In this document: one piece after another, positions 1 through 6,207 of the stretch
Layout of the letters: the number at the start of each line of letters is the position of its first letter
Numbering within the stretch: the stretch's first letter is position 1
Assembly: GCA_905210885.1 (NCBI GenBank)
Contig: CAJLYO010000076.1
Location: 1-7,507, forward strand
Source of the DNA: an uncultured Eubacteriales bacterium
GTDB lineage: Bacteria; Bacillota; Clostridia; Monoglobales; Firm-18
DNA length: 7,507 bases
Reading direction: 5' to 3'
The notes under the pieces: generated by a model
The model's database searches: none
Told to the model about the DNA's origin: nothing
What the model saw: the letters and a program-made list of their open reading frames with translations, nothing else
Position numbers and translations under genes: made by a program

Positions 1-1
1 C

Positions 2-568
2 TCCCGAAAAATAAATCCGGCTTTCGGAAAATTTTTATCCGGATGTGCCGCAAGTGACGGCAGACGCTACTATGTATATGCAAAGGGCGAAAATGCCGGT
101 GCACTTATGGTATATGACACCGTAACGGGGCTTTGGTGCATGGAGGACGACACGGAATTTGTGGATATGACGTCGTATGATAACACGGTTTATGCAATAA
201 CCGCCGACGGCACGCTGTATAAATTTTCCGATGGCGGCGAGCAGGTGGAATGGGAGCTTGAAACAAAAAAGTTCAATTTCGGCATACCGGACAAAAAGAA
301 GTTTAAAAATATGTCGCTCCGCGTCAAGATGCAGCAGCAATGCACCATGGATATCTACATTAAATATGATGACGGCGAATATAAAAGGCACGCATCGTTT
401 TCGTCCGTGGGCACAGATGTTGCGGATATAAGACTTAAGCCCGAGAAATGCGACAGTTTCAGTCTTATGTTAAAGGGCAGAGGCAATGCAAAAATAATAG
501 GTCTTTACGGTACTGTTATATGCTCGTCAAAGCGGCATGACAACAGCGCCGGGCTTATAACGTATTAG
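2..568 (+). CDS. Phage structural (tail/head-completion type) protein, C-terminal part, cut by the window edge
   Basis: The frame is open from the first bases, so the true start lies upstream; an internal ATG at 107 is unlikely to be the start because coding-like sequence (GRRYYVYAKGENAGALMVYD) continues before it. The visible 188 residues are beta-rich, with repeated short strands (YYVYAKG, LMVYDTVTGLW, VYAITADGTLYKF) suggesting a beta-propeller or stacked-sheet region. A second beta domain follows, with VEWELETKKFNFGIPDKKKF, a YIKYDDGEY strand and an RLKPEKCDSFSLMLKGRG segment. From memory, this order (YDT..GLW, VEW..ET, PD.K, YI.YD, P..CD...L.L.GRG) recurs in proteins of clostridial prophages next to head-tail genes. 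That is a recalled pattern, not a search result. The stop codon overlaps the ribosome binding site of the next small gene, so the genes are co-transcribed. The exact virion role (adaptor, stabiliser or tail fibre base) is not determined. Confidence 0.72.
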   Translation, partial: SRKINPAFGKFLSGCAASDGRRYYVYAKGENAGALMVYDTVTGLWCMEDDTEFVDMTSYDNTVYAITADGTLYKFSDGGEQVEWELETKKFNFGIPDKKKFKNMSLRVKMQQQCTMDIYIKYDDGEYKRHASFSSVGTDVADIRLKPEKCDSFSLMLKGRGNAKIIGLYGTVICSSKRHDNSAGLITY

Positions 569-576
569 GAGGAAAT

Positions 577-729
577 ATGGAATATTTTGATTTTGATGCC
601 GCACTGTCGGAACAGGCTTTGAAATGCGGCGATTACAATGAACTTGCCCTTGTGGTGGCAAATATGGCTGACGCATTGGCGTGCTGGCAAAAGCAGCTTA
701 ACGATTATGCGTCCACACTTGAGGAATAG
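577..729 (+). CDS. Small phage-operon protein, 50 residues, function unknown
   Basis: This short gene starts at ATG 577, four bases after AGGAGG at 567-572, which itself overlaps the stop of the preceding gene. It ends with TAG at 727-729, and the next gene's AGGAGG begins two bases later. The tight packing on both sides and the strong ribosome binding site argue that it is real. The acidic protein begins MEYFDFDAALSEQALKCGDY and continues into a helix-forming stretch (NELALVVANMADALACWQKQ), then ends LNDYASTLEE. No transmembrane segment or signal peptide is visible. I do not recognise a named family. Small helical proteins of this size between structural genes are common in tail or head-completion modules and may be assembly chaperones or minor virion parts; that role is inference. 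Confidence 0.68.
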   Translation: MEYFDFDAALSEQALKCGDYNELALVVANMADALACWQKQLNDYASTLEE

Positions 730-746
730 AAGGAGGCGGTTTTGTT

Positions 747-1667
747 ATGGCACTTAAACCATGGCAGGTAATGAACAGCAAGGATTATGACACATACAAA
801 TCAAATAAATACAGGGCAGAAAAATTCGGGGATTCGGACGGCAGACTAAACAGGGAAAACTCGGTTTTGCGCAATAACTACGGAATTTCCGCAGATGAAT
901 ACAGCTATGATGATCTTCAGCGGCAGTCTGCCTACGGCACGAATCCATATGATTATGCGGCGCAGAAAAATCTCGGAAGGGCAAAAAAATATGCGGCTGC
1001 GTCAAATCCGTACACAAAGCAGAAGTATGACTTGTACAACGAACTTGTGAATTTTAAGTATGACCCAAATAACGACGAGGTTTTCAAGGCGTATAAGGAC
1101 ATGTATACACGAGAGGGCACTGCCGCCCGTGACCGCGCGTATTCAAATGCTTCCGCCCGAAGCGAAGGCAGAAACAATACGTGGGCGGAGGCAGCGGCGG
1201 CGCAGGCACAGAATGCGTACACGAAAAAAATTTCCGATGTTGTGCCGTCTTTGGCGGAAAGGGCGTATCAGAAGCTTGTTAATCAGTACAATTCGGTAAG
1301 CGGTTTTGAAACCAATGCGGACAAGCAGAACCAGGCGCTGTATAAAAGTGAGCTTGAACAGTATAAGGAGAACAGCGACATGGCTGATAAGTACAGAAAA
1401 ACGGCTCAGCAGCAGCTGTCCGATGCACGGGAGAATATAAGCAACGATATCTCAGACAGATACAAGGAAACGCAGATTGCGAAAAACAATCAGTCTATGA
1501 TAAGAACCCAGCAGGAGATAGAAAAGGCAAATATCGAGCTTAAATTTTTGACGGAGATTGAACAGCTTAAGCTTAAGCTCGGATATCTTGACCTTGAGTC
1601 CGCTCAGGCACTTATAAATCAGCGCAAGGCACAGACGCAAAAAGCGTATTACTCAATGACAAAATAA
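747..1667 (+). CDS. Phage virion-type protein with C-terminal coiled coil (tail or DNA-ejection type)
   Basis: The 306-residue protein starts at ATG 747, ten bases after AGGAGG (731-736). The N-terminal 90 residues are charged and rich in Tyr, Asn and Lys (MALKPWQVMNSKDYDTYKSN). Residues about 98-175 carry a block reading FKYDPNNDEVFKAYKDMYTR, then a G..AARDRAYSNASARSEG..N stretch, then an Ala-rich helix ending in LAERAY. I recall this F.YDP..D..+..YKD.Y...G pattern, followed by an Ala/Gly/Ser-rich segment, from large uncharacterised proteins of clostridial phages. Residues about 190-300 are almost pure helix with heptad-like Leu/Ile spacing (QEIEKANIELKFLTEIEQLK), so a long coiled coil is likely. 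No enzyme motif, signal peptide or membrane segment is seen. It is the last gene of the phage operon; a terminator overlaps its stop codon. A role as internal, ejection or tail-associated virion protein is inference. Confidence 0.7.
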   Translation: MALKPWQVMNSKDYDTYKSNKYRAEKFGDSDGRLNRENSVLRNNYGISADEYSYDDLQRQSAYGTNPYDYAAQKNLGRAKKYAAASNPYTKQKYDLYNELVNFKYDPNNDEVFKAYKDMYTREGTAARDRAYSNASARSEGRNNTWAEAAAAQAQNAYTKKISDVVPSLAERAYQKLVNQYNSVSGFETNADKQNQALYKSELEQYKENSDMADKYRKTAQQQLSDARENISNDISDRYKETQIAKNNQSMIRTQQEIEKANIELKFLTEIEQLKLKLGYLDLESAQALINQRKAQTQKAYYSMTK

Positions 1668-1701
1668 AAATACGGAACAGGCATTGCCTGTTCCGTATTT
1701 T
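1667..1701 (+). terminator. Rho-independent terminator closing the phage operon
   Basis: A near-perfect inverted repeat pairs 1667-1682 with 1686-1701 (core ATACGGAACAGGC / GCCTGTTCCGTAT), with a three-base loop and an A-tract before and TATTTT after. The left arm starts at the last base of the stop codon of the coiled-coil phage gene. The flanking A and T runs make it potentially bidirectional, so it could also stop leakage from the leftward regulator gene. Confidence 0.9.
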
Positions 1702-1719
1702 GACTCTGCCGAACCATTG

Positions 1720-1736
1720 AGATATTCGAACTATCT
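1720..1736. repeat. Short near-palindrome centred on TTCGAA
   Basis: The sequence AGATATTCGAACTATCT reads almost the same on both strands: five-base arms AGATA/TATCT around TTCGAA, with one extra base on one side. It lies in the 134-base gap between the phage terminator and the regulator gene. It could be a protein-binding site, a recombination relic or chance. No function can be assigned. Confidence 0.3.
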
Positions 1737-1798
1737 GCTACTGCTTCGACTTTTTTCAAAAATTTAAATCATCACTAATTCTATGGGTATATTATAAC

Positions 1799-1837
1799 AA
1801 AAAAACTCCCAAAATTGCAAGCTTTTATTTAGTTTTT
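1799..1837 (-). terminator. Possible weak terminator of the AraC-family gene
   Basis: On the minus strand the stop codon is overlapped by AAAAACT (1837-1831), which can pair with AGTTTTT (1807-1801) and runs into further T bases. An inner AAAA/TTTT pairing (1823-1826 with 1811-1814) could extend the stem. The stem is nearly all A-T, so it is weak. The strong hairpin at 1667-1701 downstream may act as the effective stop for this transcript. Confidence 0.3.
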
Positions 1838-2636
1838 ATCGTTCATATCTTTTTAGTTCCGTCTTTACATATTCGCGCGGAGTCATACCGGTTTTTCGTT
1901 TGAACGCATAACTGAAATACGATTGTGAAGAAAAACCGGTTTTATAAGCTATATCCGCAAGTGTCATATCCGAAGTCAAAAGTAGTGTCTTCGCCTTTTT
2001 TATCCTCTGGTCCTCAACATATTCATGAACCGTTCTCCCGGTAGATGTACGAAAACAGTTGTGAAAATGTATTGGACTGATACATGCCTGCCGAGCTAAC
2101 GTTTTAAGCGATAAATCTTCGGTTATATGTTCGTTTATATATTCAATGATTCTATCAATAATTTTCCCGCTGTTTCTGTTTGCTCCCACACCGTGAATTT
2201 TTGCTGCTTTTGAAAGCGTATACACCAGCTCAAGCACACGGCTCTGCAGCATAATACCATCTATCGCCGAAGCACTTTCCGAATATGCGATTATTTCACG
2301 AAAAATATTATATATTTCCTCTGTATTTTCAATATCTGTAAAACTCGGCATCTCAGTGAGCAAATTAAAAAGAATTCCATCATACACAATGAAATGAATA
2401 TAAAAGCATTTATGCGGCAGTCTTGTGTGCCGTAGCTGCTCTGGCTTTGCACAAATAACGGTTTCGGGCGTTATAATATGAGATTCATCGTTAATATATG
2501 ATACTCCGCCCTTTTCCAACGGTATTTCTAATTCAAACAGTTTTATTCTTCTGTTTTTGCTTTCATAGCGCCCTTTCACATAATTGTCACTGTTATATAT
2601 GCCGGCAGCTACAATTTCCAGAAATTTAATATCCAT
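1836..2636 (-). CDS. AraC-family transcriptional regulator
   Basis: The 266-residue protein has the usual AraC-family length and order. Residues about 1-100 form a cupin-like sensing domain (TPETVICAKPEQLRHTRLPH, then CFYIHF), followed by a helical linker to about 155. A C-terminal DNA-binding domain with two helix-turn-helix units lies at about 158-262. The first unit reads LSLKTLARQACISPIHFHNC and the second TLADIAYKTGFSSQSYFSYA, followed by FKRKTGMTPREYV, the family's signature end. The start at 2636 is set by GGAGG at 2641-2645, four bases upstream. A strong sigma-A-type promoter lies at 2704-2732. The gene diverges from a glycoside hydrolase operon, the classic arrangement for a sugar-sensing activator of its neighbours. 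The inducer is unknown; a monosaccharide or oligosaccharide is likely by analogy. Autoregulation is possible because both promoters share one intergenic region. Confidence 0.95.
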   Translation of the reverse strand: MDIKFLEIVAAGIYNSDNYVKGRYESKNRRIKLFELEIPLEKGGVSYINDESHIITPETVICAKPEQLRHTRLPHKCFYIHFIVYDGILFNLLTEMPSFTDIENTEEIYNIFREIIAYSESASAIDGIMLQSRVLELVYTLSKAAKIHGVGANRNSGKIIDRIIEYINEHITEDLSLKTLARQACISPIHFHNCFRTSTGRTVHEYVEDQRIKKAKTLLLTSDMTLADIAYKTGFSSQSYFSYAFKRKTGMTPREYVKTELKRYER

Positions 2637-2703
2637 ATTTCCTCCAAAACAATAATATTTCTAATAAATATGCTAAGATTTATATAGATTTTCGATAAAA
2701 TGT

Positions 2704-2732
2704 ATTATATAATAAAAGTTGTTGCAAGTCAA
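2704..2732 (-). promoter_or_regulatory. Sigma-A-type promoter of the AraC-family gene
   Basis: Read on the minus strand, TTGACT (2732-2727) is followed by a 17-base spacer and TATAAT (2709-2704). This is one mismatch from the full consensus with ideal spacing. Transcription would start near 2697, giving a leader of roughly 60 bases before the ATG at 2636. The strength suggests substantial basal expression of the regulator. Confidence 0.85.
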
Positions 2733-2790
2733 GAAACGGATCAGAAATTCACTTTATCAGTAATGCAAATATTCTGACAGCAATAAAACA

Positions 2791-2799
2791 TGTTATACA
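2791..2799 (+). promoter_or_regulatory. Candidate extended -10 element of the hydrolase operon
   Basis: TG-T-TATACA fits an extended -10 (TGnTATAnT-like, one mismatch in the hexamer). A CTGACA at 2774-2779 resembles a -35 but is only 14 bases away, too close for a standard promoter. A poor -35 is typical of a promoter that depends on an activator such as the divergent AraC protein. The leader would be about 145 bases. The same decamer TGTTATACAA recurs before the dehydratase gene. Confidence 0.4.
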
Positions 2800-2949
2800 A
2801 GCAGGATGCGTTTCAGAGCACATTTTCTCACATCTTTCGGACGCAAAGGAACCGAATATATACTGCAGACTCTATTCACCCGGATACATACTATACAGAC
2901 ACACAAGACCGAAAAATACCAGATTATATTTTAAAAGGAGAGAAAAATC

Positions 2950-4977
2950 ATGAGGCACAACGCTAAAGTCGTTAATCATAACGGTACATTAAAAATTGAA
3001 ATAAACGGCAAGTTCTATAATCCGCTGTCATTCAAATCTTTTCGTCCCAATCCACAGAATATTTCGGAATTTTATAATGCAGGAGTGCGTCTGTTCAGTG
3101 TTCTTTCAAGCGGTGTAACCTCCGCTCTGGGCGTACCATATTCGCTATACGGCGAATCGTGGATAGGAGACGGTTGTTACGATTTCTCCGCAATTGACAG
3201 GCAGATGGATATGTTTATCCAAAACGCGCCGGACGCGTATTTTGCACCGATGCTTCAACTGGATACACGTAACTGGTATTTAAAAGAACACCCCGAGGTT
3301 CCTAATTCATTCACAAATTTATCGCAGATTGCCTGCGATGAAGCATGGAAAAAAGCAGCGGCCGATTACATGAAAGCAGCAATCGAACATATTGAGGCAA
3401 AGTACGGTGACAAGGTTTACGGATATTTTCTGCTTTGCGGAACTACGACAGAATGGTTTTCCGACTATGATTTTGAGGTACCCAATTCGATAAAAAACAC
3501 CGGCTACAAAATTTGGCGGAAAGACAATAGTGTAAGTCTTCCCTCACCGAATGTCCTTGAAAAAAACGGTGATGTATTTCTCGGTGCAGATGAAAGCGAA
3601 GTGTATCTCGCACGAAAATTCCACAATGAAATCATTGCCGATTTGATTTTGTATTTTGCACACAATGCACAGGAAATTCTACACAAAAACAAATTGCTTG
3701 GCGTATACTACGGCTATCTTTTTGAACTTGGCGGCGAACGTCTTTACAACGCCGGCAGTCTGGGCTACGAAAAGGTATTCCTAAGTCCGGACATAGATAT
3801 GATTTCAAGCCCGTCATCATACTACTACCGCGGTCTTCTTGACCCCGGCGCATTTATGGTGACACAAAAAACTCTTTATATGCATAACAAGATATATTTT
3901 CTGGAGTTCGATCATATCACTCATGTTGCGCCTGAAACGGTGAGTGACGAACCGCAGGAAAATTCAGAAAATGCAAGGCTTGTAAAAATCCCCGGTTCTG
4001 ACAACAGATGCAAAAATGAAACAGAGTCGTTAAATCTTATGTATCGTGATTTTCTGCTTTGCATAGCAAATGGAGCTGCAATGTGGTGGTTCGACATGTT
4101 TGACGGCTGGTTTCGCACAAATGGGATGATGAATGCAGTCCGTAAAATGATTGGCACGGCGGAAATGCTCTCAGAAATTCCATGTAAGAGCGCGGCGCAA
4201 ATAGCTGTTTTTGCCGAGGGTGAGTCAATGTATCGCGCCCGTAAAACCTCAAAGCTTGCAACCGTTTGCCTGTCCGACATACGCCGCACATTGGCAGAAT
4301 GCGGTGCGCCATATGATTTGTATTCAATATCAGATATTGCTCTTGACAACGCAGACAATTATCAAATGTATATCTTCGTGAATCAATATGAAATATCGGA
4401 CAAAACGCGTAAACATATAGATGAAAAATGCATGGCTGCCGGGAAAACCGTGTTGTGGCTATATGCGCCCGATTATGCCACCAATGGACAGACAAGTGTA
4501 GACCGCATTTCAAAAATAACAGGTATCAATGTATCGGAATGTAATAAGCCGCACGGCAAATTGATTTATAACGGGTGCGAATACGATTATCCGTTAAACG
4601 CTCCATATTTTTCCGTCCAAGATGAAAGCGCCGTCCCTCTTGCCAATTTTGAAGATGAGAGCATCGCAGTCGCAGAAAAGAACATCGGCAATTTCAAAAG
4701 CGTATACTGCTCTACATGCAATCTTCCATCAGAATTGCTCCGCGATATTATTGACCGCAGCGGACTTTTTGTTTACAGCAGGAACAGCCGCGTTTATACA
4801 TACGTAAACTCAGCTATGATAGGTGTCTATAACGCAACGGGAAACGATGCCGAAATACATCTCCGGAATGACGGAACTTACACCGACTTAATAAGCAATG
4901 AAAAATTTATATGTAAAAAAGGAATAATAGAATTAAAAAATCGTGATATAAACGCATTTCTATTTGTAAAGGAATGA
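2950..4977 (+). CDS. GH42-like clan-A glycoside hydrolase, cytoplasmic, substrate unknown
   Basis: The 675-residue protein starts at ATG 2950, eight bases after AAGGAGA. It has no signal peptide or membrane segment, so it should act on imported sugars. Residues about 1-30 form an N-terminal beta strand unit (LKIEINGKFYNP). Residues about 35-400 look like a TIM barrel with clan-A features: WIGDGCYDFSAID, then MLQLDTRNWYLKEHPEVPNS like the substrate-side loop of GH42 enzymes. YFLLCGTTTEWF gives E168 as likely acid/base, and KIYFLEFDHITH gives E319 as likely nucleophile. An aromatic MWWFDMFDGWF lies at 378-388. Residues about 405-600 (AAQIAVFAEGES, then YQMYIFVNQYEISDKTRKHI) match a GH42-type glutamine-amidotransferase-fold trimerisation domain. 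Residues 605-675 are a small C-terminal beta domain. GH42 enzymes are mostly beta-galactosidases or arabinosidases, but this sequence is divergent and could belong to a neighbouring or unassigned family. The downstream sugar-acid dehydratase suggests that its product enters an oxidative route. Confidence 0.8.
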   Translation: MRHNAKVVNHNGTLKIEINGKFYNPLSFKSFRPNPQNISEFYNAGVRLFSVLSSGVTSALGVPYSLYGESWIGDGCYDFSAIDRQMDMFIQNAPDAYFAPMLQLDTRNWYLKEHPEVPNSFTNLSQIACDEAWKKAAADYMKAAIEHIEAKYGDKVYGYFLLCGTTTEWFSDYDFEVPNSIKNTGYKIWRKDNSVSLPSPNVLEKNGDVFLGADESEVYLARKFHNEIIADLILYFAHNAQEILHKNKLLGVYYGYLFELGGERLYNAGSLGYEKVFLSPDIDMISSPSSYYYRGLLDPGAFMVTQKTLYMHNKIYFLEFDHITHVAPETVSDEPQENSENARLVKIPGSDNRCKNETESLNLMYRDFLLCIANGAAMWWFDMFDGWFRTNGMMNAVRKMIGTAEMLSEIPCKSAAQIAVFAEGESMYRARKTSKLATVCLSDIRRTLAECGAPYDLYSISDIALDNADNYQMYIFVNQYEISDKTRKHIDEKCMAAGKTVLWLYAPDYATNGQTSVDRISKITGINVSECNKPHGKLIYNGCEYDYPLNAPYFSVQDESAVPLANFEDESIAVAEKNIGNFKSVYCSTCNLPSELLRDIIDRSGLFVYSRNSRVYTYVNSAMIGVYNATGNDAEIHLRNDGTYTDLISNEKFICKKGIIELKNRDINAFLFVKE

Positions 4978-4998
4978 TGGGTTCGGCATTTTTAATGC

Positions 4999-5007
4999 TG
5001 TTATACA
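4999..5007 (+). promoter_or_regulatory. Candidate internal extended -10 before the dehydratase gene
   Basis: TG-T-TATACA in the 57-base gap repeats the element at 2791-2799; both are followed by A. A GCATT/AATGC hairpin (4987-4999) precedes it. No good -35 is visible. It could give separate expression of the dehydratase and SDR genes, or the match may be chance. Confidence 0.28.
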
Positions 5008-5034
5008 AAAAATATATGAGGAAGTGAAATTCAA

Positions 5035-6195
5035 ATGAAAGTAACGGATATAAGAGTATTTACAGTTGACTGTTTCAGAACAAATTGGGTGTTTGTTAAA
5101 GTCTATACAGACGAGGGGACAGATGGAGTCGGAGAGGCGACTCTTGAATACAAGGAAAAAGCGTTAATAGGTGCAATAGAACACATAAAGGAATATATTG
5201 TCGGACAAAATCCGCTTGATATTGAAAAGCATTGGCACAATATTTACCGAGATGCATATTGGCGCGGCGGAGCGGTTTTAATGTCTGCACTGTCCGCTGT
5301 TGAAATGGCACTTTGGGATATATTAGGCAAAAGTCTTAATGTACCGGTTTATCAACTCTTGGGCGGCAAGATAAATGATAAGGTGCGTATATATGTAAAC
5401 GGATGGTTTGCCGGAGCAAAAGAGCCTGAAGAATTTGCACAAAAAGCAAGCATTGCGGTAAAAAGAGGCATTACTGCAATGAAATGGGATCCATTTGGTA
5501 AGAGCTATCTAAATATTTCAAACAAAGAGCTTGACAAAGCATTAAAATGTATATCTGAAGTGCGTGACGCTGTGGGTGATAAGGTTGATTTGCTTATTGA
5601 GGGACATGGCAGATTTAATATACCGACAAGTATAAAAATTGCAAAGGAACTTGAGCAGTTTAAGCCAATGTTTTTTGAAGAGCCCGTCCCTCCGGATAAT
5701 CTCGATGCGCTCAAGGAAGTAAAAGATAAGTCGCCTGTTGCTATTTCTGCCGGTGAGCGCTTGTATACAAGGTGGGATTACAGACCGATGTTTGATAAAA
5801 TGGCTGCCGATTACATACAGCCGGATATATCGCACGTAGGCGGAATAATGGAGCTTAAAAAAATTGCTGCCGAAGCAGAGTGCAGATATATTCCGTTTGC
5901 ACCTCATAATCCGTCAGGACCTGTTGCAAATGCAGCAACACTCCAGCTTGCGGCGACCTGCCCGAATTTTGAAATTCTTGAAATTATGTATTCAGATGTA
6001 GAGTGGCGCAAAGATATAACAAACGAAAAACTGGAATATAAGGACGGTTATATAAAAATACCGGACAAGGCAGGGCTGGGCATTGAAATAGACGAATCTG
6101 AATGCCTTAAACATACATACAAGCCACACACGCTAAGACATTATACAGGAGCACTTACAGATATAAGACCGGCAAAAAATGAATTTTATTTTTAA
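5035..6195 (+). CDS. Enolase-superfamily sugar-acid dehydratase (gluconate/galactonate-dehydratase-like)
   Basis: The 386-residue protein belongs to the mandelate racemase subgroup of the enolase superfamily, which abstracts a proton next to a carboxylate and eliminates water to give a 2-keto-3-deoxy sugar acid. Residues 1-115 are the capping domain (DEGTDGVGEATLE, GKSLNVPVYQLLGG). The barrel follows, with Mg ligands E189 (IEGHGRFN), E215 (FFEEPV) and E241 (AGERL), and catalytic histidines H191 and H291 (APHNPSGPV). The 26-26-50 residue spacing of these sites equals that of E. coli D-galactonate dehydratase (DgoD). The first ligand is Glu, not Asp, and the motifs VNGWF, KWDPFG and E.HGRFN resemble the archaeal gluconate dehydratase of Sulfolobus more than DgoD. 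The exact aldonate is therefore open (gluconate, galactonate, arabinonate, fuconate or another). A GAGGAAG sequence 10 bases before ATG 5035 serves as ribosome binding site. Its stop overlaps the next gene's ribosome binding site. Confidence 0.9.
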   Translation: MKVTDIRVFTVDCFRTNWVFVKVYTDEGTDGVGEATLEYKEKALIGAIEHIKEYIVGQNPLDIEKHWHNIYRDAYWRGGAVLMSALSAVEMALWDILGKSLNVPVYQLLGGKINDKVRIYVNGWFAGAKEPEEFAQKASIAVKRGITAMKWDPFGKSYLNISNKELDKALKCISEVRDAVGDKVDLLIEGHGRFNIPTSIKIAKELEQFKPMFFEEPVPPDNLDALKEVKDKSPVAISAGERLYTRWDYRPMFDKMAADYIQPDISHVGGIMELKKIAAEAECRYIPFAPHNPSGPVANAATLQLAATCPNFEILEIMYSDVEWRKDITNEKLEYKDGYIKIPDKAGLGIEIDESECLKHTYKPHTLRHYTGALTDIRPAKNEFYF

Positions 6196-6207
6196 GGAGA
6201 TATAGAT

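Larger units (their letters stand above)
2637..2949. promoter_or_regulatory. Divergent control region between regulator and sugar operon
   Basis: This 313-base region separates the leftward regulator from the rightward hydrolase operon. The left 90 bases are very AT-rich and hold the regulator's promoter. The right part is less AT-rich and holds a candidate extended -10 for the operon (2791-2799). It also holds two partly similar copies ending in CAGAC (2859-2870 and 2889-2900), 30 bases or about three helical turns apart, which could be an AraC-type direct-repeat operator. An open frame without a start codon also runs through it. The operator assignment is weak inference; no catabolite-repression site matching the consensus was seen. 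Confidence 0.55.

Noticed and set aside
107..568. ATG 107 as a true start of the first phage gene
   Set aside because: The frame is open upstream to the window edge with coding-like sequence, and no ribosome binding site precedes 107.
2733..2949. Riboswitch in the hydrolase leader
   Set aside because: No recognisable aptamer core or terminator/antiterminator pair was visible before the ribosome binding site.
3921..4513. Minus-strand open frames of 145 and 158 codons inside the hydrolase gene
   Set aside because: They lie wholly opposite a well-supported gene, have no ribosome binding site, and show no recognisable motif.
5542..5907. Minus-strand open frame of 121 codons inside the dehydratase gene
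   Set aside because: It is opposite the metal-binding core of the dehydratase and its composition is what antisense of that gene would give.
5035..6195. Naming the dehydratase dgoD (D-galactonate dehydratase)
   Set aside because: Active-site spacing fits, but the first metal ligand is Glu and the flanking motifs fit gluconate dehydratase-like proteins better; the substrate is undecided.
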